Assembly (NCBI GenBank): GCA_943369575.1
Contig: CALRNP020000236.1
Span: forward strand, 1-8,579
Direction: 5' to 3'
From: Azorhizobium sp943369575
GTDB taxonomy: Bacteria > Pseudomonadota > Alphaproteobacteria > Rhizobiales > Xanthobacteraceae
Length of the DNA: 8,579 nt
This document shows, one piece after another, positions 1 to 6,766 of the stretch (positions within the stretch are counted from its first letter, which is position 1; every line of letters begins with the position of its first letter). The translations under genes were made by a program, and so were the position numbers. The notes under the pieces were generated by a model. The model was given only the letters and a program-made list of their open reading frames with translations. It was not told the origin of the DNA and ran no database searches.

Positions 1-1
1 G

Positions 2-25
2 ACCCGCTTCCTCGGCGTCCACTGA
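2..25 (+). CDS. C-terminal tail of an upstream gene (partial)
   Basis: Reading from base 2 gives seven codons (TRFLGVH) and then TGA at 23-25, ten bases before the next ATG. A stop so close to a start with a nearby GAGG (28-31) is typical of operon junctions, so this is probably the end of a gene lying mostly left of the window. Seven residues are too few to identify a family. The frame that starts at base 3 is also open into the next ORF, so a longer version of that ORF is the alternative reading. Confidence 0.35.
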   Translation, partial: TRFLGVH

Positions 26-35
26 ACGAGGCCCC

Positions 36-245
36 ATGCCCGAGACCGACATTGCCGCGCTCTTGCGCACTCAGGATGCGATTGCCGTCACTGCCCAGGA
101 GGCCGAGGGGCTGTCCCGGCTGCTGGCGCATCTGAACGATACTGTGGCCGCCGGGGCGGCGGTGCGGGTGACGCTCGACAGCGCTCCCTCCAGCTTCGAG
201 ACCTTGCGCGCCCGGATGGCCGAGCGCGGGGAGGAGGAGGCGTGA
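36..245 (+). CDS. Small unidentified protein, possible GatC/AtzG-like amidase partner
   Basis: This encodes a 69-residue, acidic, Ala-rich protein with no signal peptide or membrane segment. Residues about 3-38 look like two amphipathic helices, followed by a turn containing DSAPSSF (49-55) and a short charged C-terminal helix ending in GEEEA. I do not recognise it by motif. Small chains of this size and shape (GatC of the tRNA amidotransferase, AtzG and the DUF4089 proteins) are known to be encoded directly before amidase-signature enzymes and to bind them. The stop codon overlaps the GTG of the amidase by 4 bases (GTGA), so the two are very likely translated together. The partnership is inferred from context, not homology. 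ATG 36 is preceded by GAGG (28-31) with a 4-base gap, slightly short. The frame stays open upstream to the window edge, so a longer N-terminus cannot be excluded. Confidence 0.7.
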   Translation: MPETDIAALLRTQDAIAVTAQEAEGLSRLLAHLNDTVAAGAAVRVTLDSAPSSFETLRARMAERGEEEA

Positions 246-1660
246 GCGCGCTGTTCGAATTGGGTGTCGTTGAGACCGCCGACGCCATCGCCGACGGCTC
301 GGTCACCGCCGAGGCGGTCACAACTCTCGCCCTGGACCGGCTGGAGACGCTGGGCCCGCGCTACAATGCGGTCATGGCTCTTGATCGTTCCGGAGCCCTG
401 GAAGCCGCACGGGCGGTGGATCTCGCCCGCGCCGATGGCGAGGATATCGGCCCGCTGGGCGGAGTGCCGCTGGCGCATAAGGATCTGCTCTATCGCGCCG
501 GCCGCGTGTGCACCGGCGGCTCGCTGATCCGCAAGGACTTTGTGCCGGACATTACCGCCTCCGTCCTGGAGCGGCTGGACGGGGCGGGGGCCTTGGATCT
601 GGGCACGCTGCACCTGGCGGAATTCGCACTGTCTCCCACCGGCTTCAATACCCATTATGGCCATGGCAAGAGCCCCTGGAATCCCGCCTATGGCTCCGGC
701 GGCTCTTCCTCGGGCTCCGGGGCGGCGGTGGCGGCGCGGCTGGTGAGCGGGGCGCTGGGCTCCGACACCGGCGGCTCCATTCGCCATCCTTCCGCCATGT
801 GCGGCGTCACCGGGCTGAAGCCCACCCATGGTCTGGTGCCGCTGTATGGCGCCATGCCCATGGCCCCAAGCTTGGACACCATCGGCCCTTTGACCCGCAG
901 CGCGCGGGATGCCGCCCGCATCCTCTCGGTGATCGCCGGCCCTGATGTGCGCGATGCGCTAACCCTCTCGGCGCCCGAGCGCGATTATGAGAGCGGCCTG
1001 ACCGGGGATGTGCGGGGGCTCACCATCGCCGTGCCCCAGGGCTATTATCGCACGGCGGCGGAGAGCGAGATTCTTGCCTTGATGGACGCCAGCCTGGACG
1101 TGCTGCGCGAGGCCGGCGCCCGCATCATTGAGACCACCGTTCCTGACATGGTGCTCATCAACGCGCTCATGCAGGTGGTGATGACCAGCGAGGCGGCGGC
1201 GCTGCATCGCCAATGGCTGGCAGAGCGCCCGCAGGACTATGGCGCCCAGGTGCGGGCTCGCATTCTGCCCGGCTTTGCCGTGCCGGCCATCCGCTATGTG
1301 GAAGCCATGATGATGCGGGCGCAGATGGCGCGCGAGTGGCTGACCGCCGCCATGGGATCAGCGGATCTGGTGCATGTGCCCACATTGGCGGTGCCGGTGC
1401 CCAGCATCGCCGAGACCACCGAAGGCGCGCCGGAGGATGTGGCGGTGGCGATCGCGCGGGTCACCCATTGCACCCGAGGCATCAGCTATCTCGGGCTTCC
1501 GTCGCTATCCGTGCCCTGCGGCTTTACCGCCAATGGCCTGCCGGCGGCGTTCCAACTGGTGGGACGCCCATATGACGAGCCGGTGCTGCTGCGGGCGGGC
1601 GACGCCTACCAGTGCCGCACCGATTTCCACACCCTCCTGCCGCCGGACTGCGGCGCGTAA
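242..1660 (+). CDS. Amidase-signature family amidohydrolase
   Basis: This 472-residue protein has the usual length for the amidase-signature family, whose members hydrolyse C-N amide bonds through a Ser-cisSer-Lys triad. All three residues are visible: Lys80 in LGGVPLAHKD, Ser155 in the Gly/Ser-rich GSGGSSSGSG stretch, and the nucleophile Ser179 in DTGGSIRHPS. Their spacing, 24 residues between the serines, matches that of fatty acid amide hydrolase. GLKPTHGLVP follows at 191-200, as in other members. The GSSSGSG form instead of GSSGGSA is a minor variant. There is no signal peptide, so it is probably cytoplasmic. Substrate cannot be read from sequence; AtzE-like, GatA-like and general amide hydrolases all share this core. 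A stand-alone GatA is less likely because no GatB is seen. The GTG start at 242 overlaps the preceding stop, with a GGAGGAGG-type ribosome site just before it. The gene ends in tandem in-frame stops, TAA then TAG. Confidence 0.9.
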   Translation: MSALFELGVVETADAIADGSVTAEAVTTLALDRLETLGPRYNAVMALDRSGALEAARAVDLARADGEDIGPLGGVPLAHKDLLYRAGRVCTGGSLIRKDFVPDITASVLERLDGAGALDLGTLHLAEFALSPTGFNTHYGHGKSPWNPAYGSGGSSSGSGAAVAARLVSGALGSDTGGSIRHPSAMCGVTGLKPTHGLVPLYGAMPMAPSLDTIGPLTRSARDAARILSVIAGPDVRDALTLSAPERDYESGLTGDVRGLTIAVPQGYYRTAAESEILALMDASLDVLREAGARIIETTVPDMVLINALMQVVMTSEAAALHRQWLAERPQDYGAQVRARILPGFAVPAIRYVEAMMMRAQMAREWLTAAMGSADLVHVPTLAVPVPSIAETTEGAPEDVAVAIARVTHCTRGISYLGLPSLSVPCGFTANGLPAAFQLVGRPYDEPVLLRAGDAYQCRTDFHTLLPPDCGA

Positions 1661-1667
1661 TAGCGCC
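1652..1667 (+). terminator. Small hairpin over the amidase stop codon (weak terminator candidate)
   Basis: GGCGC at 1652-1656 pairs perfectly with GCGCC at 1663-1667 around a six-base loop that contains the TAA stop. The stem is only 5 bp and is not followed by a real T-run (TTGCCG), so it could be a weak terminator, a 3'-end stabilising hairpin or chance in GC-rich DNA. Confidence 0.25.
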
Positions 1668-1723
1668 TTGCCGTCCGGCATCGGGATTGAGGGCGAGGGG
1701 AGCGAACCCGGCCATATGAACTG

Positions 1724-1752
1724 TTGCCAAATCGTTTCTGATGATTTATGAA
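1724..1752 (+). promoter_or_regulatory. Candidate sigma-70 promoter of tetR
   Basis: TTGCCA at 1724-1729 (5 of 6 against TTGACA) is followed after 17 bases by TATGAA at 1747-1752 (4 of 6 against TATAAT). The region is a clear AT-rich island in GC-rich surroundings. The -10 element lies inside the inverted repeat at 1739-1760, so a protein bound there would block polymerase. This predicts a transcript start near 1759 and a leader of about 25 bases before ATG 1784. Confidence 0.5.
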
Positions 1753-1760
1753 AAACATCA
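1739..1760 (+). promoter_or_regulatory. Operator-like inverted repeat O1 upstream of tetR
   Basis: This is a 22-base element of the form TGATG-N12-CATCA; 8 of 11 position pairs are complementary. A second copy with identical outer arms and identical arm spacing lies before the adaptor gene at 2432-2453. The element ends 23 bases before the tetR start codon. TetR-family repressors commonly bind palindromes of this size between their own promoter and gene. That this one is the binding site of the neighbouring TetR is an inference from location and repetition. Confidence 0.65.
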
Positions 1761-1783
1761 ATTCTTAGTATTGAGTATCTGGC

Positions 1784-2395
1784 ATGGCGATCAAGCCGAA
1801 GGAAACCGCCGACGAGACCCGCGAACGGATCTCGGTGGTGGCCGAAGGACTCTTCCGTCGGCTCGGCTTTGCAAAGACGGCGGTAGCCGACATCGCCGCC
1901 GAACTGGGCATGTCCGCGGCCAATGTCTACCGGTTCTTCCCGTCGAAGACCGCTATCGTCGAGACCATCTGTAACCGGTGTCTGGCGGAAGTGGAACGCG
2001 AGGTGGAGGCGATCGTCCGGACGCCCGGTCCGGCGGGTCGTCGCGTGGCGGAGATGACGGTCGCCATCATGCGCTATCATCGGGATAACTTCCTGGTGGA
2101 GCGGCGCGTGCACGACATGGTCCTTGTGGCCATGGACCATAATTGGGGGGCCATCGAGGTCCATAAGATGCGGCTCTGCAGTGCCATCCAGCGAATGCTG
2201 GAGCAGGGGATCGCAGACGGGACATTCCTGCCCCACGATGCGGCGCAGGTGGCACCGCTGATCATGGGCGCTACGTTGCGGTTCTGCCATCCAGTGCTGA
2301 TCGCCCAATGTATCGATGAGGATCTGGAAACCCAGGCCTATGCGACGGTGGCCTTCATGATGCGGGCCATTGAGGTTGAACGTTCATCGCTCTGA
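1784..2395 (+). CDS. TetR-family transcriptional repressor, probable regulator of the RND pump
   Basis: This 203-residue protein has the standard TetR length. The N-terminal DNA-binding domain covers about residues 10-60. Its helix-turn-helix is visible as TAVADIAAELGMSAANVYRF (32-51), followed by the family-typical FPSK and AIVE. The C-terminal two-thirds is helical and would form the dimerisation and ligand-binding part; it is too variable for a ligand to be predicted. In this family, binding a small molecule releases the repressor from a palindromic operator. The gene sits directly before the adaptor and transporter genes on the same strand, and matching inverted repeats precede both it and the adaptor gene, so I infer autorepression plus repression of the pump. 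ATG 1784 is the only sensible start because a TGA in the same frame lies at 1772-1774; its Shine-Dalgarno is poor (only GAG at 1773-1775), which fits low expression of a repressor. Confidence 0.93.
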   Translation: MAIKPKETADETRERISVVAEGLFRRLGFAKTAVADIAAELGMSAANVYRFFPSKTAIVETICNRCLAEVEREVEAIVRTPGPAGRRVAEMTVAIMRYHRDNFLVERRVHDMVLVAMDHNWGAIEVHKMRLCSAIQRMLEQGIADGTFLPHDAAQVAPLIMGATLRFCHPVLIAQCIDEDLETQAYATVAFMMRAIEVERSSL

Positions 2396-2422
2396 ATCGC
2401 GGCGCGACCGTGATTCGTCATG

Positions 2423-2451
2423 TCAAAATTCTGATGAAAATCGAATATCAT
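2423..2451 (+). promoter_or_regulatory. Candidate promoter of the adaptor/RND operon
   Basis: TATCAT at 2446-2451 matches TATAAT at 5 of 6 positions. The best -35 at 17-base spacing is TCAAAA (2423-2428), only 3 of 6, so the -35 assignment is weak; ATGTCA at 2420-2425 is an alternative. The island between tetR and the adaptor start is strikingly AT-rich compared with its neighbours. The -10 lies inside the inverted repeat at 2432-2453. An independent promoter here would let the pump be expressed separately from tetR, although read-through from tetR is also possible. Confidence 0.4.
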
Positions 2452-2453
2452 CA
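2432..2453 (+). promoter_or_regulatory. Operator-like inverted repeat O2 upstream of the pump operon
   Basis: This 22-base TGATG-N12-CATCA element has 9 of 11 complementary position pairs. Aligned with O1 (1739-1760), the similarity extends outwards to TTC on the left and an interrupted TCxTxAGT-like tail on the right: 24 of 34 positions are identical across 1736-1769 versus 2429-2462. It ends 24 bases before the adaptor start codon, almost the same distance as O1 from tetR. Probable binding site of the adjacent TetR protein (inference). Confidence 0.65.
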
Positions 2454-2466
2454 CTCCTAAGTGCTC

Positions 2467-2471
2467 AGGGG
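2467..2471 (+). promoter_or_regulatory. Ribosome binding site deciding the adaptor start
   Basis: AGGGG, six bases before ATG 2478. It supports the start at 2478 over the in-frame ATG at 2370, which lies inside tetR and would place the lipoprotein signal far from the N-terminus. Confidence 0.7.
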
Positions 2472-2477
2472 CAATCC

Positions 2478-3590
2478 ATGCCGACCGCCGTTCCTTCCCG
2501 AAACTCCGCCTCCGGGTGCTTGCGCTACGGCGGTGTCGGCCTGCTGCTCCTGGCTTTGGCGGGATGCGGCGATAGTGCTCCAGCCCAAAATGCCGGACCG
2601 CCGCCGCGGCCGGTGCAGGTGACGACCGTGACCTTCCAGCCCAGCACGGCCGAGCGCACGTTCGTCGGCATCATCCGGGCGCGTCGGGAAAGCGATCTCT
2701 CATTCCGCGTCGGTGGCAAGGTGGTGCAGCGGCTGGTGGATGTGGGTGACCGAGTGAAGGCCGGGCAGGTGATCGCCCGCATGGACCCTGAGGACCTGCG
2801 GCTGGAATTGCAGAGCGCGGAGGCGGAGTTTTCCGCCGCCAAGTCCAACCTGGCCCAGACGACTTCCGAGGATAAGCGCTACAGCACTCTGACCCAGAGG
2901 GGCTTCGCTTCCACCGCGGACCAGGAGCGCAAGGGACTGGCCAAGGACGAAGCCGCAGGCCGGCTCGATCGCGCCGAGCGCGCCCTTGATCTTGCCCGCA
3001 ACAAGCTGGCCTATGCGGATCTCGTCTCCACCGTCAACGGCGTGGTGGTATCCACGTCGGTGGAGCCTGGGCAAGTGGTCAGCTCCGGCCAGACCGTGGC
3101 CCGCGTGGCGCCGCTGGATGAAAAGGAAGCGCTGGTGGCGCTTCCGGAAACCGCGCTCGCCTTGGCCCGAGGCTCGCAGGCCAGCGTCACCTTGTGGGCA
3201 GAGCCCGGCCGCAGCATCCCCGCAAAGCTGCGGGAACTCTCGCCCCAGGCGGATGCCACCACCCGCACCTATGCCGCCCGCTTCTCACTCGAAGGGGCCG
3301 ACGACACCGTGGCCTTGGGCATGACTGCAACGGTGACCCTGCGACCCACCGACACCGCGCCGGTGGCAAGCCTGCCGCTCTCCGCCGTGTTCGATAAGGG
3401 GCAGGGACCGCACGTCTTCGTCGTCGATCCCGCCAGCAAGTCCATCGCCGCCCGCCCGGTGGCGGTGATCGGATATACCGACCGCGCCGTTCTGGTGGCC
3501 GGTGGCGTGGCATCCGGCGAGAGCGTGGTTGCCATGGGCGCCCAAACCCTTGAGCCCGGGCGCGTCGTGCGCACCGTCTCTGCGCAGTGA
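2478..3590 (+). CDS. RND efflux periplasmic adaptor (membrane-fusion) lipoprotein
   Basis: This 370-residue HlyD/AcrA-type adaptor bridges an RND inner-membrane pump to an outer-membrane channel. From the chosen start it has a lipoprotein signal: a hydrophobic stretch at 19-29 and the lipobox LAGC with Cys30 as the predicted lipidated residue, followed by Gly31 and a flexible Pro-rich linker. The first lipoyl half is at about 72-102 (SFRVGGKVV, VGDRVKAGQVIARMDP). A coiled-coil hairpin rich in Ala, Glu and Arg spans about 103-180. The second lipoyl half (NGVVVSTSVEPGQVVSSGQT) is at 187-206, a beta-barrel domain at about 215-290, and a membrane-proximal domain (LPLSAVF, GYTDRAVLVAGGVASGESVV) runs to the C-terminus. 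Ten bases separate its stop from the transporter ATG, so the two are co-transcribed. Starting at 2478 also keeps the operator and promoter outside the coding region. Confidence 0.93.
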   Translation: MPTAVPSRNSASGCLRYGGVGLLLLALAGCGDSAPAQNAGPPPRPVQVTTVTFQPSTAERTFVGIIRARRESDLSFRVGGKVVQRLVDVGDRVKAGQVIARMDPEDLRLELQSAEAEFSAAKSNLAQTTSEDKRYSTLTQRGFASTADQERKGLAKDEAAGRLDRAERALDLARNKLAYADLVSTVNGVVVSTSVEPGQVVSSGQTVARVAPLDEKEALVALPETALALARGSQASVTLWAEPGRSIPAKLRELSPQADATTRTYAARFSLEGADDTVALGMTATVTLRPTDTAPVASLPLSAVFDKGQGPHVFVVDPASKSIAARPVAVIGYTDRAVLVAGGVASGESVVAMGAQTLEPGRVVRTVSAQ

Positions 3591-3594
3591 GGGA
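3589..3594 (+). promoter_or_regulatory. Ribosome binding site deciding the RND transporter start
   Basis: GAGGGA, overlapping the adaptor stop codon and six bases before ATG 3601. It favours 3601 over the upstream in-frame ATG at 3502, which lies deep inside the adaptor gene. Confidence 0.7.
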
Positions 3595-3600
3595 CGGGCC

Positions 3601-6600
3601 ATGGACCGCTTCAACCTTTCTCAATGGGCCATCACCCATCGTGCCTTGACCCTGTTCATGATCCTGCTGATCGCCGGCTCAGGATTTTACGCCTATGAGA
3701 AGCTCGGTCGGGCGGAAGATCCCAACTTCACCATCAAGGTGATGGTGGTCAGCGCCGCTTGGCCTGGCGCCACCGCCACCCAGATGCAGGAGCAGGTGGC
3801 CGATCCCATCGAAAAGAAGCTGCAGTCACTGCCGCATCTGGATCGGGTAGAAAGCTATTCGCGCCCCGGCGTCAGCTTCATTCAAGTCAACCTCAAGGAC
3901 TCCACCAGCGCTTCCGCAGTGAAGGATCTCTGGTACCAGGTACGCAAGAAGGTGGGCGACATCAGGGGCGAGCTGCCCCAGGGCGTCGTCGGCCCCGGCT
4001 TCGACGATGAATATGGCGATGTCTATTCCACCCTCTACATGCTGAACGGACAGGGGGTGGGGCCGGCCGAACTGAAGAAGCAGGGCGAGATCATCCGCCA
4101 GGAACTGCTGCGCGTTCCGGATGTGGAGAAGGTCGACCTCATCGGGGTGCGGCCGGAGAAGATCTATATCGAGTTCAGTCACGCCCGGCTCGCCACCCTG
4201 GGCGTCACGGCGACGGAAATCTTCGACAGCGTCGCCCGGCAGAATGCCGTCGTGGCGGGCGGGGCCATCGACACCAAGGCCGACCGTATCAATCTGCGGC
4301 TCACCGGCGCCTTCACCGGCGAGGAGGCGATTGCCTCCGTTCCCATCGCCGCGGGCGGAGCCGTTTTCCGCCTGGGCGACATCGCTGCCATCCATCGTGC
4401 CTATGAAGACCCGCCCAGCTTCATCATCCGCCAAAATGGCAACCCCGCCGTCGGCATTGGGGTGGCCATGTCATCGGGCGCCAACATTCTTACTCTCGGC
4501 GAGCGCCTCAAGGCAGCGGTGGCGAAGGTGACGGCGGAACTGCCGGTGGGCATCGACATGACTCAGGTGGCGGACCAGCCACACATCGTTGGGGAAAGCG
4601 TCGGCGAGTTCCTGCACACCTTCGGCGAAGCGCTGGTGATCGTGCTGGTGGTGAGCTTCCTGTCGCTGGGGCTGCGCACCGGCATCGTGGTGGCGCTCTC
4701 GGTGCCCCTGGTGCTGGCCATCGTGTTCGTCATCATGTTCGCCTCCGGCATGGATCTGCATCGCATCACCTTGGGCGCGCTCATCATCGCGCTGGGCCTG
4801 CTGGTAGACGACGCCATCATCGCCATCGAGATGATGGTGGTGAAGATGGAGGAAGGCTATGATCGCGCCAGCGCCGCCACCTTCGCCTGGTCCTCCACCG
4901 CCTTCCCCATGCTGACCGGAACGCTGGTGACGGCGGCTGGATTTTTGCCGGTGGGTTTTGCCAAGTCCAGCGCCGGCGAATATGCCGGCGGCATCTTCTG
5001 GGTGGTGGGCATCGCGTTGATCGCGTCCTGGTTCGTGGCGGTGATCTTCACTCCTTATCTGGGCTTCATGCTGCTGCCCAAGATCAAGCCCCATGCCCAT
5101 GGGGAGGCTCACAATGGCCGTCTCTACCGCATGCTGCGCGCGGCCATTGAGGCGTGCCTGCGCCATCGCTTCCTGGTGATGGGCGCCACGCTCGGCCTGT
5201 TCGTGCTGTCCATCGCCGGTTTCGGCTTCGTGCAGCAGCAATTCTTCCCCACCTCCACCCGGCCGGAGCTGTTCCTGGAGATGCGGCTGCCGGAAGGCAC
5301 GTCCATCACCGTCACCCAGGCCACGGCGGCCAAGGGTGAGGCGATGATCAAGGATGACCCGGACGTGGCCACCGCCACCACCTATGTGGGCCAGGGCGCG
5401 CCCCGCTTTTGGCTGGGCCTGAACCCGGTGCTGCCCAATCCGAACTTCGCGCAGATCGTGATCGTAGCGAAGGACGTGGAAGCCCGCGAGCGCATCAAGG
5501 CGCGGCTGGAGAAGGACGTGGCCGAAGGCGCGCTGGCTGAAGCGCGGGTGCGGGTGGATCGCTTCACCTTCGGCCCGCCGGTGGGCTTCCCGGTGAACTT
5601 CCGCGTGGTGGGATCGGACCCGATGAAGGTGCGCGAGATCGCCGAGAAAGTCCGCCTCGTCATGGCCAGCGATCCGGCAATTATTGATCCTCATCTCAAT
5701 TGGGGCGAGCAGGTCAAGTCGGTGACGCTGCAGGTGGACCAGGACCGGGCGCGTGCTATCGGCACCACCCCGCGGGATGTGGCCGAGACGTTGCAGACGC
5801 TGTTGTCCGGCTACACGGTGACCCAGCTTCGGGAAGGCAATCTGCTGATCGATGTGATGGCTCGCGCGGTACCAGAGGAACGGGTGGATCTGGCCCAATT
5901 GGGCGGGCTCAGCATCACCACCCGGAACGGCGTCGCCGTGCCGCTGGGCCAGATCGCGCGGTTGGTCTATGGCTCGGAGGAACCGATCTTATGGCGGCGC
6001 GACCGCGACCTGGTGCTCACCGTGCGCGGCGACGTGGTGGACGGTATCCAGCCCCCCGACGTCACCACCCGCCTGCTGCCGAGGCTGGAGGCCATCAAGG
6101 CTGAATTGCCGCCGCTCTATCGCATCGAGACCGGCGGAGCGATCGAGGAGAGCGCCAAGGCCAATACCGCTTTGTTCGCGGTGTTCCCGATTATGGGCCT
6201 GGTGATGCTCACGCTGCTGATGATCCAGTTGCAGAGCTTCTCACGCCTGGCCCTGGTTCTGGTCACTGCGCCCTTGGGTCTAATCGGCGCCACGGCGGCG
6301 CTCTTGATCGCCCACAAGCCGTTTGGCTTCGTGGCCCTGTTGGGGCTGATCGCGCTCGCGGGCATGATCATGCGCAACACGGTCATTCTGGTGGACCAGA
6401 TCGACACCGACATCGCCGCCGGTCATGCGCCGCGGCAGGCCATCGTGGATGCCACCTTACGGCGGGCGCGTCCCGTCGTGCTGACCGCGCTGGCCGCCAT
6501 CCTGGGCATGATCCCTCTGGCCACCAGCGTGTTCTGGGGGCCGATGGCCATCACCATCATGGGCGGCCTGCTGGTGGCCACCGTGCTGACCCTGCTGGTG

Positions 6601-6717
6601 GTACCGGCGCTCTACGCCACCTGGTTCCGGGTCAAGGTGAAGGACGATGTGACGAATACGGACGAGGCGGCGCACGGTGCGACGCCTCCACGCGCCGAAG
6701 GCACCGCCCCCGCCTGA
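3601..6717 (+). CDS. RND-family efflux transporter, inner-membrane permease
   Basis: This 1038-residue protein has the length and duplicated topology of AcrB-type proton-driven drug exporters. TM1 is at about 14-34, followed by a large periplasmic loop to about 335, TM2-6 at about 340-490, TM7 at about 523-543, a second periplasmic loop to about 855, and TM8-12 at about 857-1009. Proton-relay residues are present: Asp403 and Asp404 in GLLVDDAIIAIEMM (AcrB Asp407/408), and Arg957 in RRARPVVLTA (AcrB Arg971). Two positions differ from AcrB: the VEN after the Asp pair is IEM, and the TM10 lysine (AcrB Lys940) is Arg925 in GMIMRNTVILVDQ. As I recall the family, these variants and the EDPNFTIK segment after TM1 belong to a TriC-like branch, so they look like subfamily features rather than defects. 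Substrates cannot be predicted. It follows its adaptor by ten bases; no outer-membrane factor follows. The C-terminal tail is soluble and acidic. Confidence 0.95.
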   Translation: MDRFNLSQWAITHRALTLFMILLIAGSGFYAYEKLGRAEDPNFTIKVMVVSAAWPGATATQMQEQVADPIEKKLQSLPHLDRVESYSRPGVSFIQVNLKDSTSASAVKDLWYQVRKKVGDIRGELPQGVVGPGFDDEYGDVYSTLYMLNGQGVGPAELKKQGEIIRQELLRVPDVEKVDLIGVRPEKIYIEFSHARLATLGVTATEIFDSVARQNAVVAGGAIDTKADRINLRLTGAFTGEEAIASVPIAAGGAVFRLGDIAAIHRAYEDPPSFIIRQNGNPAVGIGVAMSSGANILTLGERLKAAVAKVTAELPVGIDMTQVADQPHIVGESVGEFLHTFGEALVIVLVVSFLSLGLRTGIVVALSVPLVLAIVFVIMFASGMDLHRITLGALIIALGLLVDDAIIAIEMMVVKMEEGYDRASAATFAWSSTAFPMLTGTLVTAAGFLPVGFAKSSAGEYAGGIFWVVGIALIASWFVAVIFTPYLGFMLLPKIKPHAHGEAHNGRLYRMLRAAIEACLRHRFLVMGATLGLFVLSIAGFGFVQQQFFPTSTRPELFLEMRLPEGTSITVTQATAAKGEAMIKDDPDVATATTYVGQGAPRFWLGLNPVLPNPNFAQIVIVAKDVEARERIKARLEKDVAEGALAEARVRVDRFTFGPPVGFPVNFRVVGSDPMKVREIAEKVRLVMASDPAIIDPHLNWGEQVKSVTLQVDQDRARAIGTTPRDVAETLQTLLSGYTVTQLREGNLLIDVMARAVPEERVDLAQLGGLSITTRNGVAVPLGQIARLVYGSEEPILWRRDRDLVLTVRGDVVDGIQPPDVTTRLLPRLEAIKAELPPLYRIETGGAIEESAKANTALFAVFPIMGLVMLTLLMIQLQSFSRLALVLVTAPLGLIGATAALLIAHKPFGFVALLGLIALAGMIMRNTVILVDQIDTDIAAGHAPRQAIVDATLRRARPVVLTALAAILGMIPLATSVFWGPMAITIMGGLLVATVLTLLVVPALYATWFRVKVKDDVTNTDEAAHGATPPRAEGTAPA

Positions 6718-6725
6718 GGCGCGTA

Positions 6726-6757
6726 CCCCGCCGCGCGCAAGCGCGGCGGGGCTTCTT
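6726..6757 (+). terminator. Rho-independent terminator of the efflux operon
   Basis: A perfect 11-bp GC stem, CCCCGCCGCGC (6726-6736) with GCGCGGCGGGG (6741-6751), is closed by a GCAA loop of the stable GNRA type and followed by CTTCTTT. It begins 9 bases after the RND stop. The T-rich tail lies only on the plus-strand side, so it mainly serves the pump operon, but the same stem would also form in any transcript running out of the convergent poxB gene. Confidence 0.88.
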
Positions 6758-6766
6758 TCGCAAGGA

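Noticed and set aside
1670..1679. GCCG-TC-CGGC palindrome after the amidase
   Set aside because: The two-base loop cannot form a hairpin, and no partner copy is seen elsewhere; likely chance in GC-rich DNA.
1505..2308. 267-residue minus-strand open frame across the amidase end and tetR
   Set aside because: It crosses two well-supported genes and the tetR promoter region and has shadow-like composition with no domain.
2370..2477. 36-residue N-terminal extension of the adaptor protein
   Set aside because: It would begin inside tetR, translate through the operator, and bury the lipoprotein signal; ATG 2478 has a good ribosome site and gives a normal signal sequence.
3502..3600. 33-residue N-terminal extension of the RND transporter
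   Set aside because: It overlaps the adaptor gene in another frame; ATG 3601 with GAGGGA six bases upstream gives the family-typical start just before TM1.
4471..5898. 475-residue open frame on the minus strand opposite the RND transporter
   Set aside because: His/Arg/Gly-rich antisense shadow of a GC-rich gene with no motif; the plus strand encodes a complete RND permease over the same bases.
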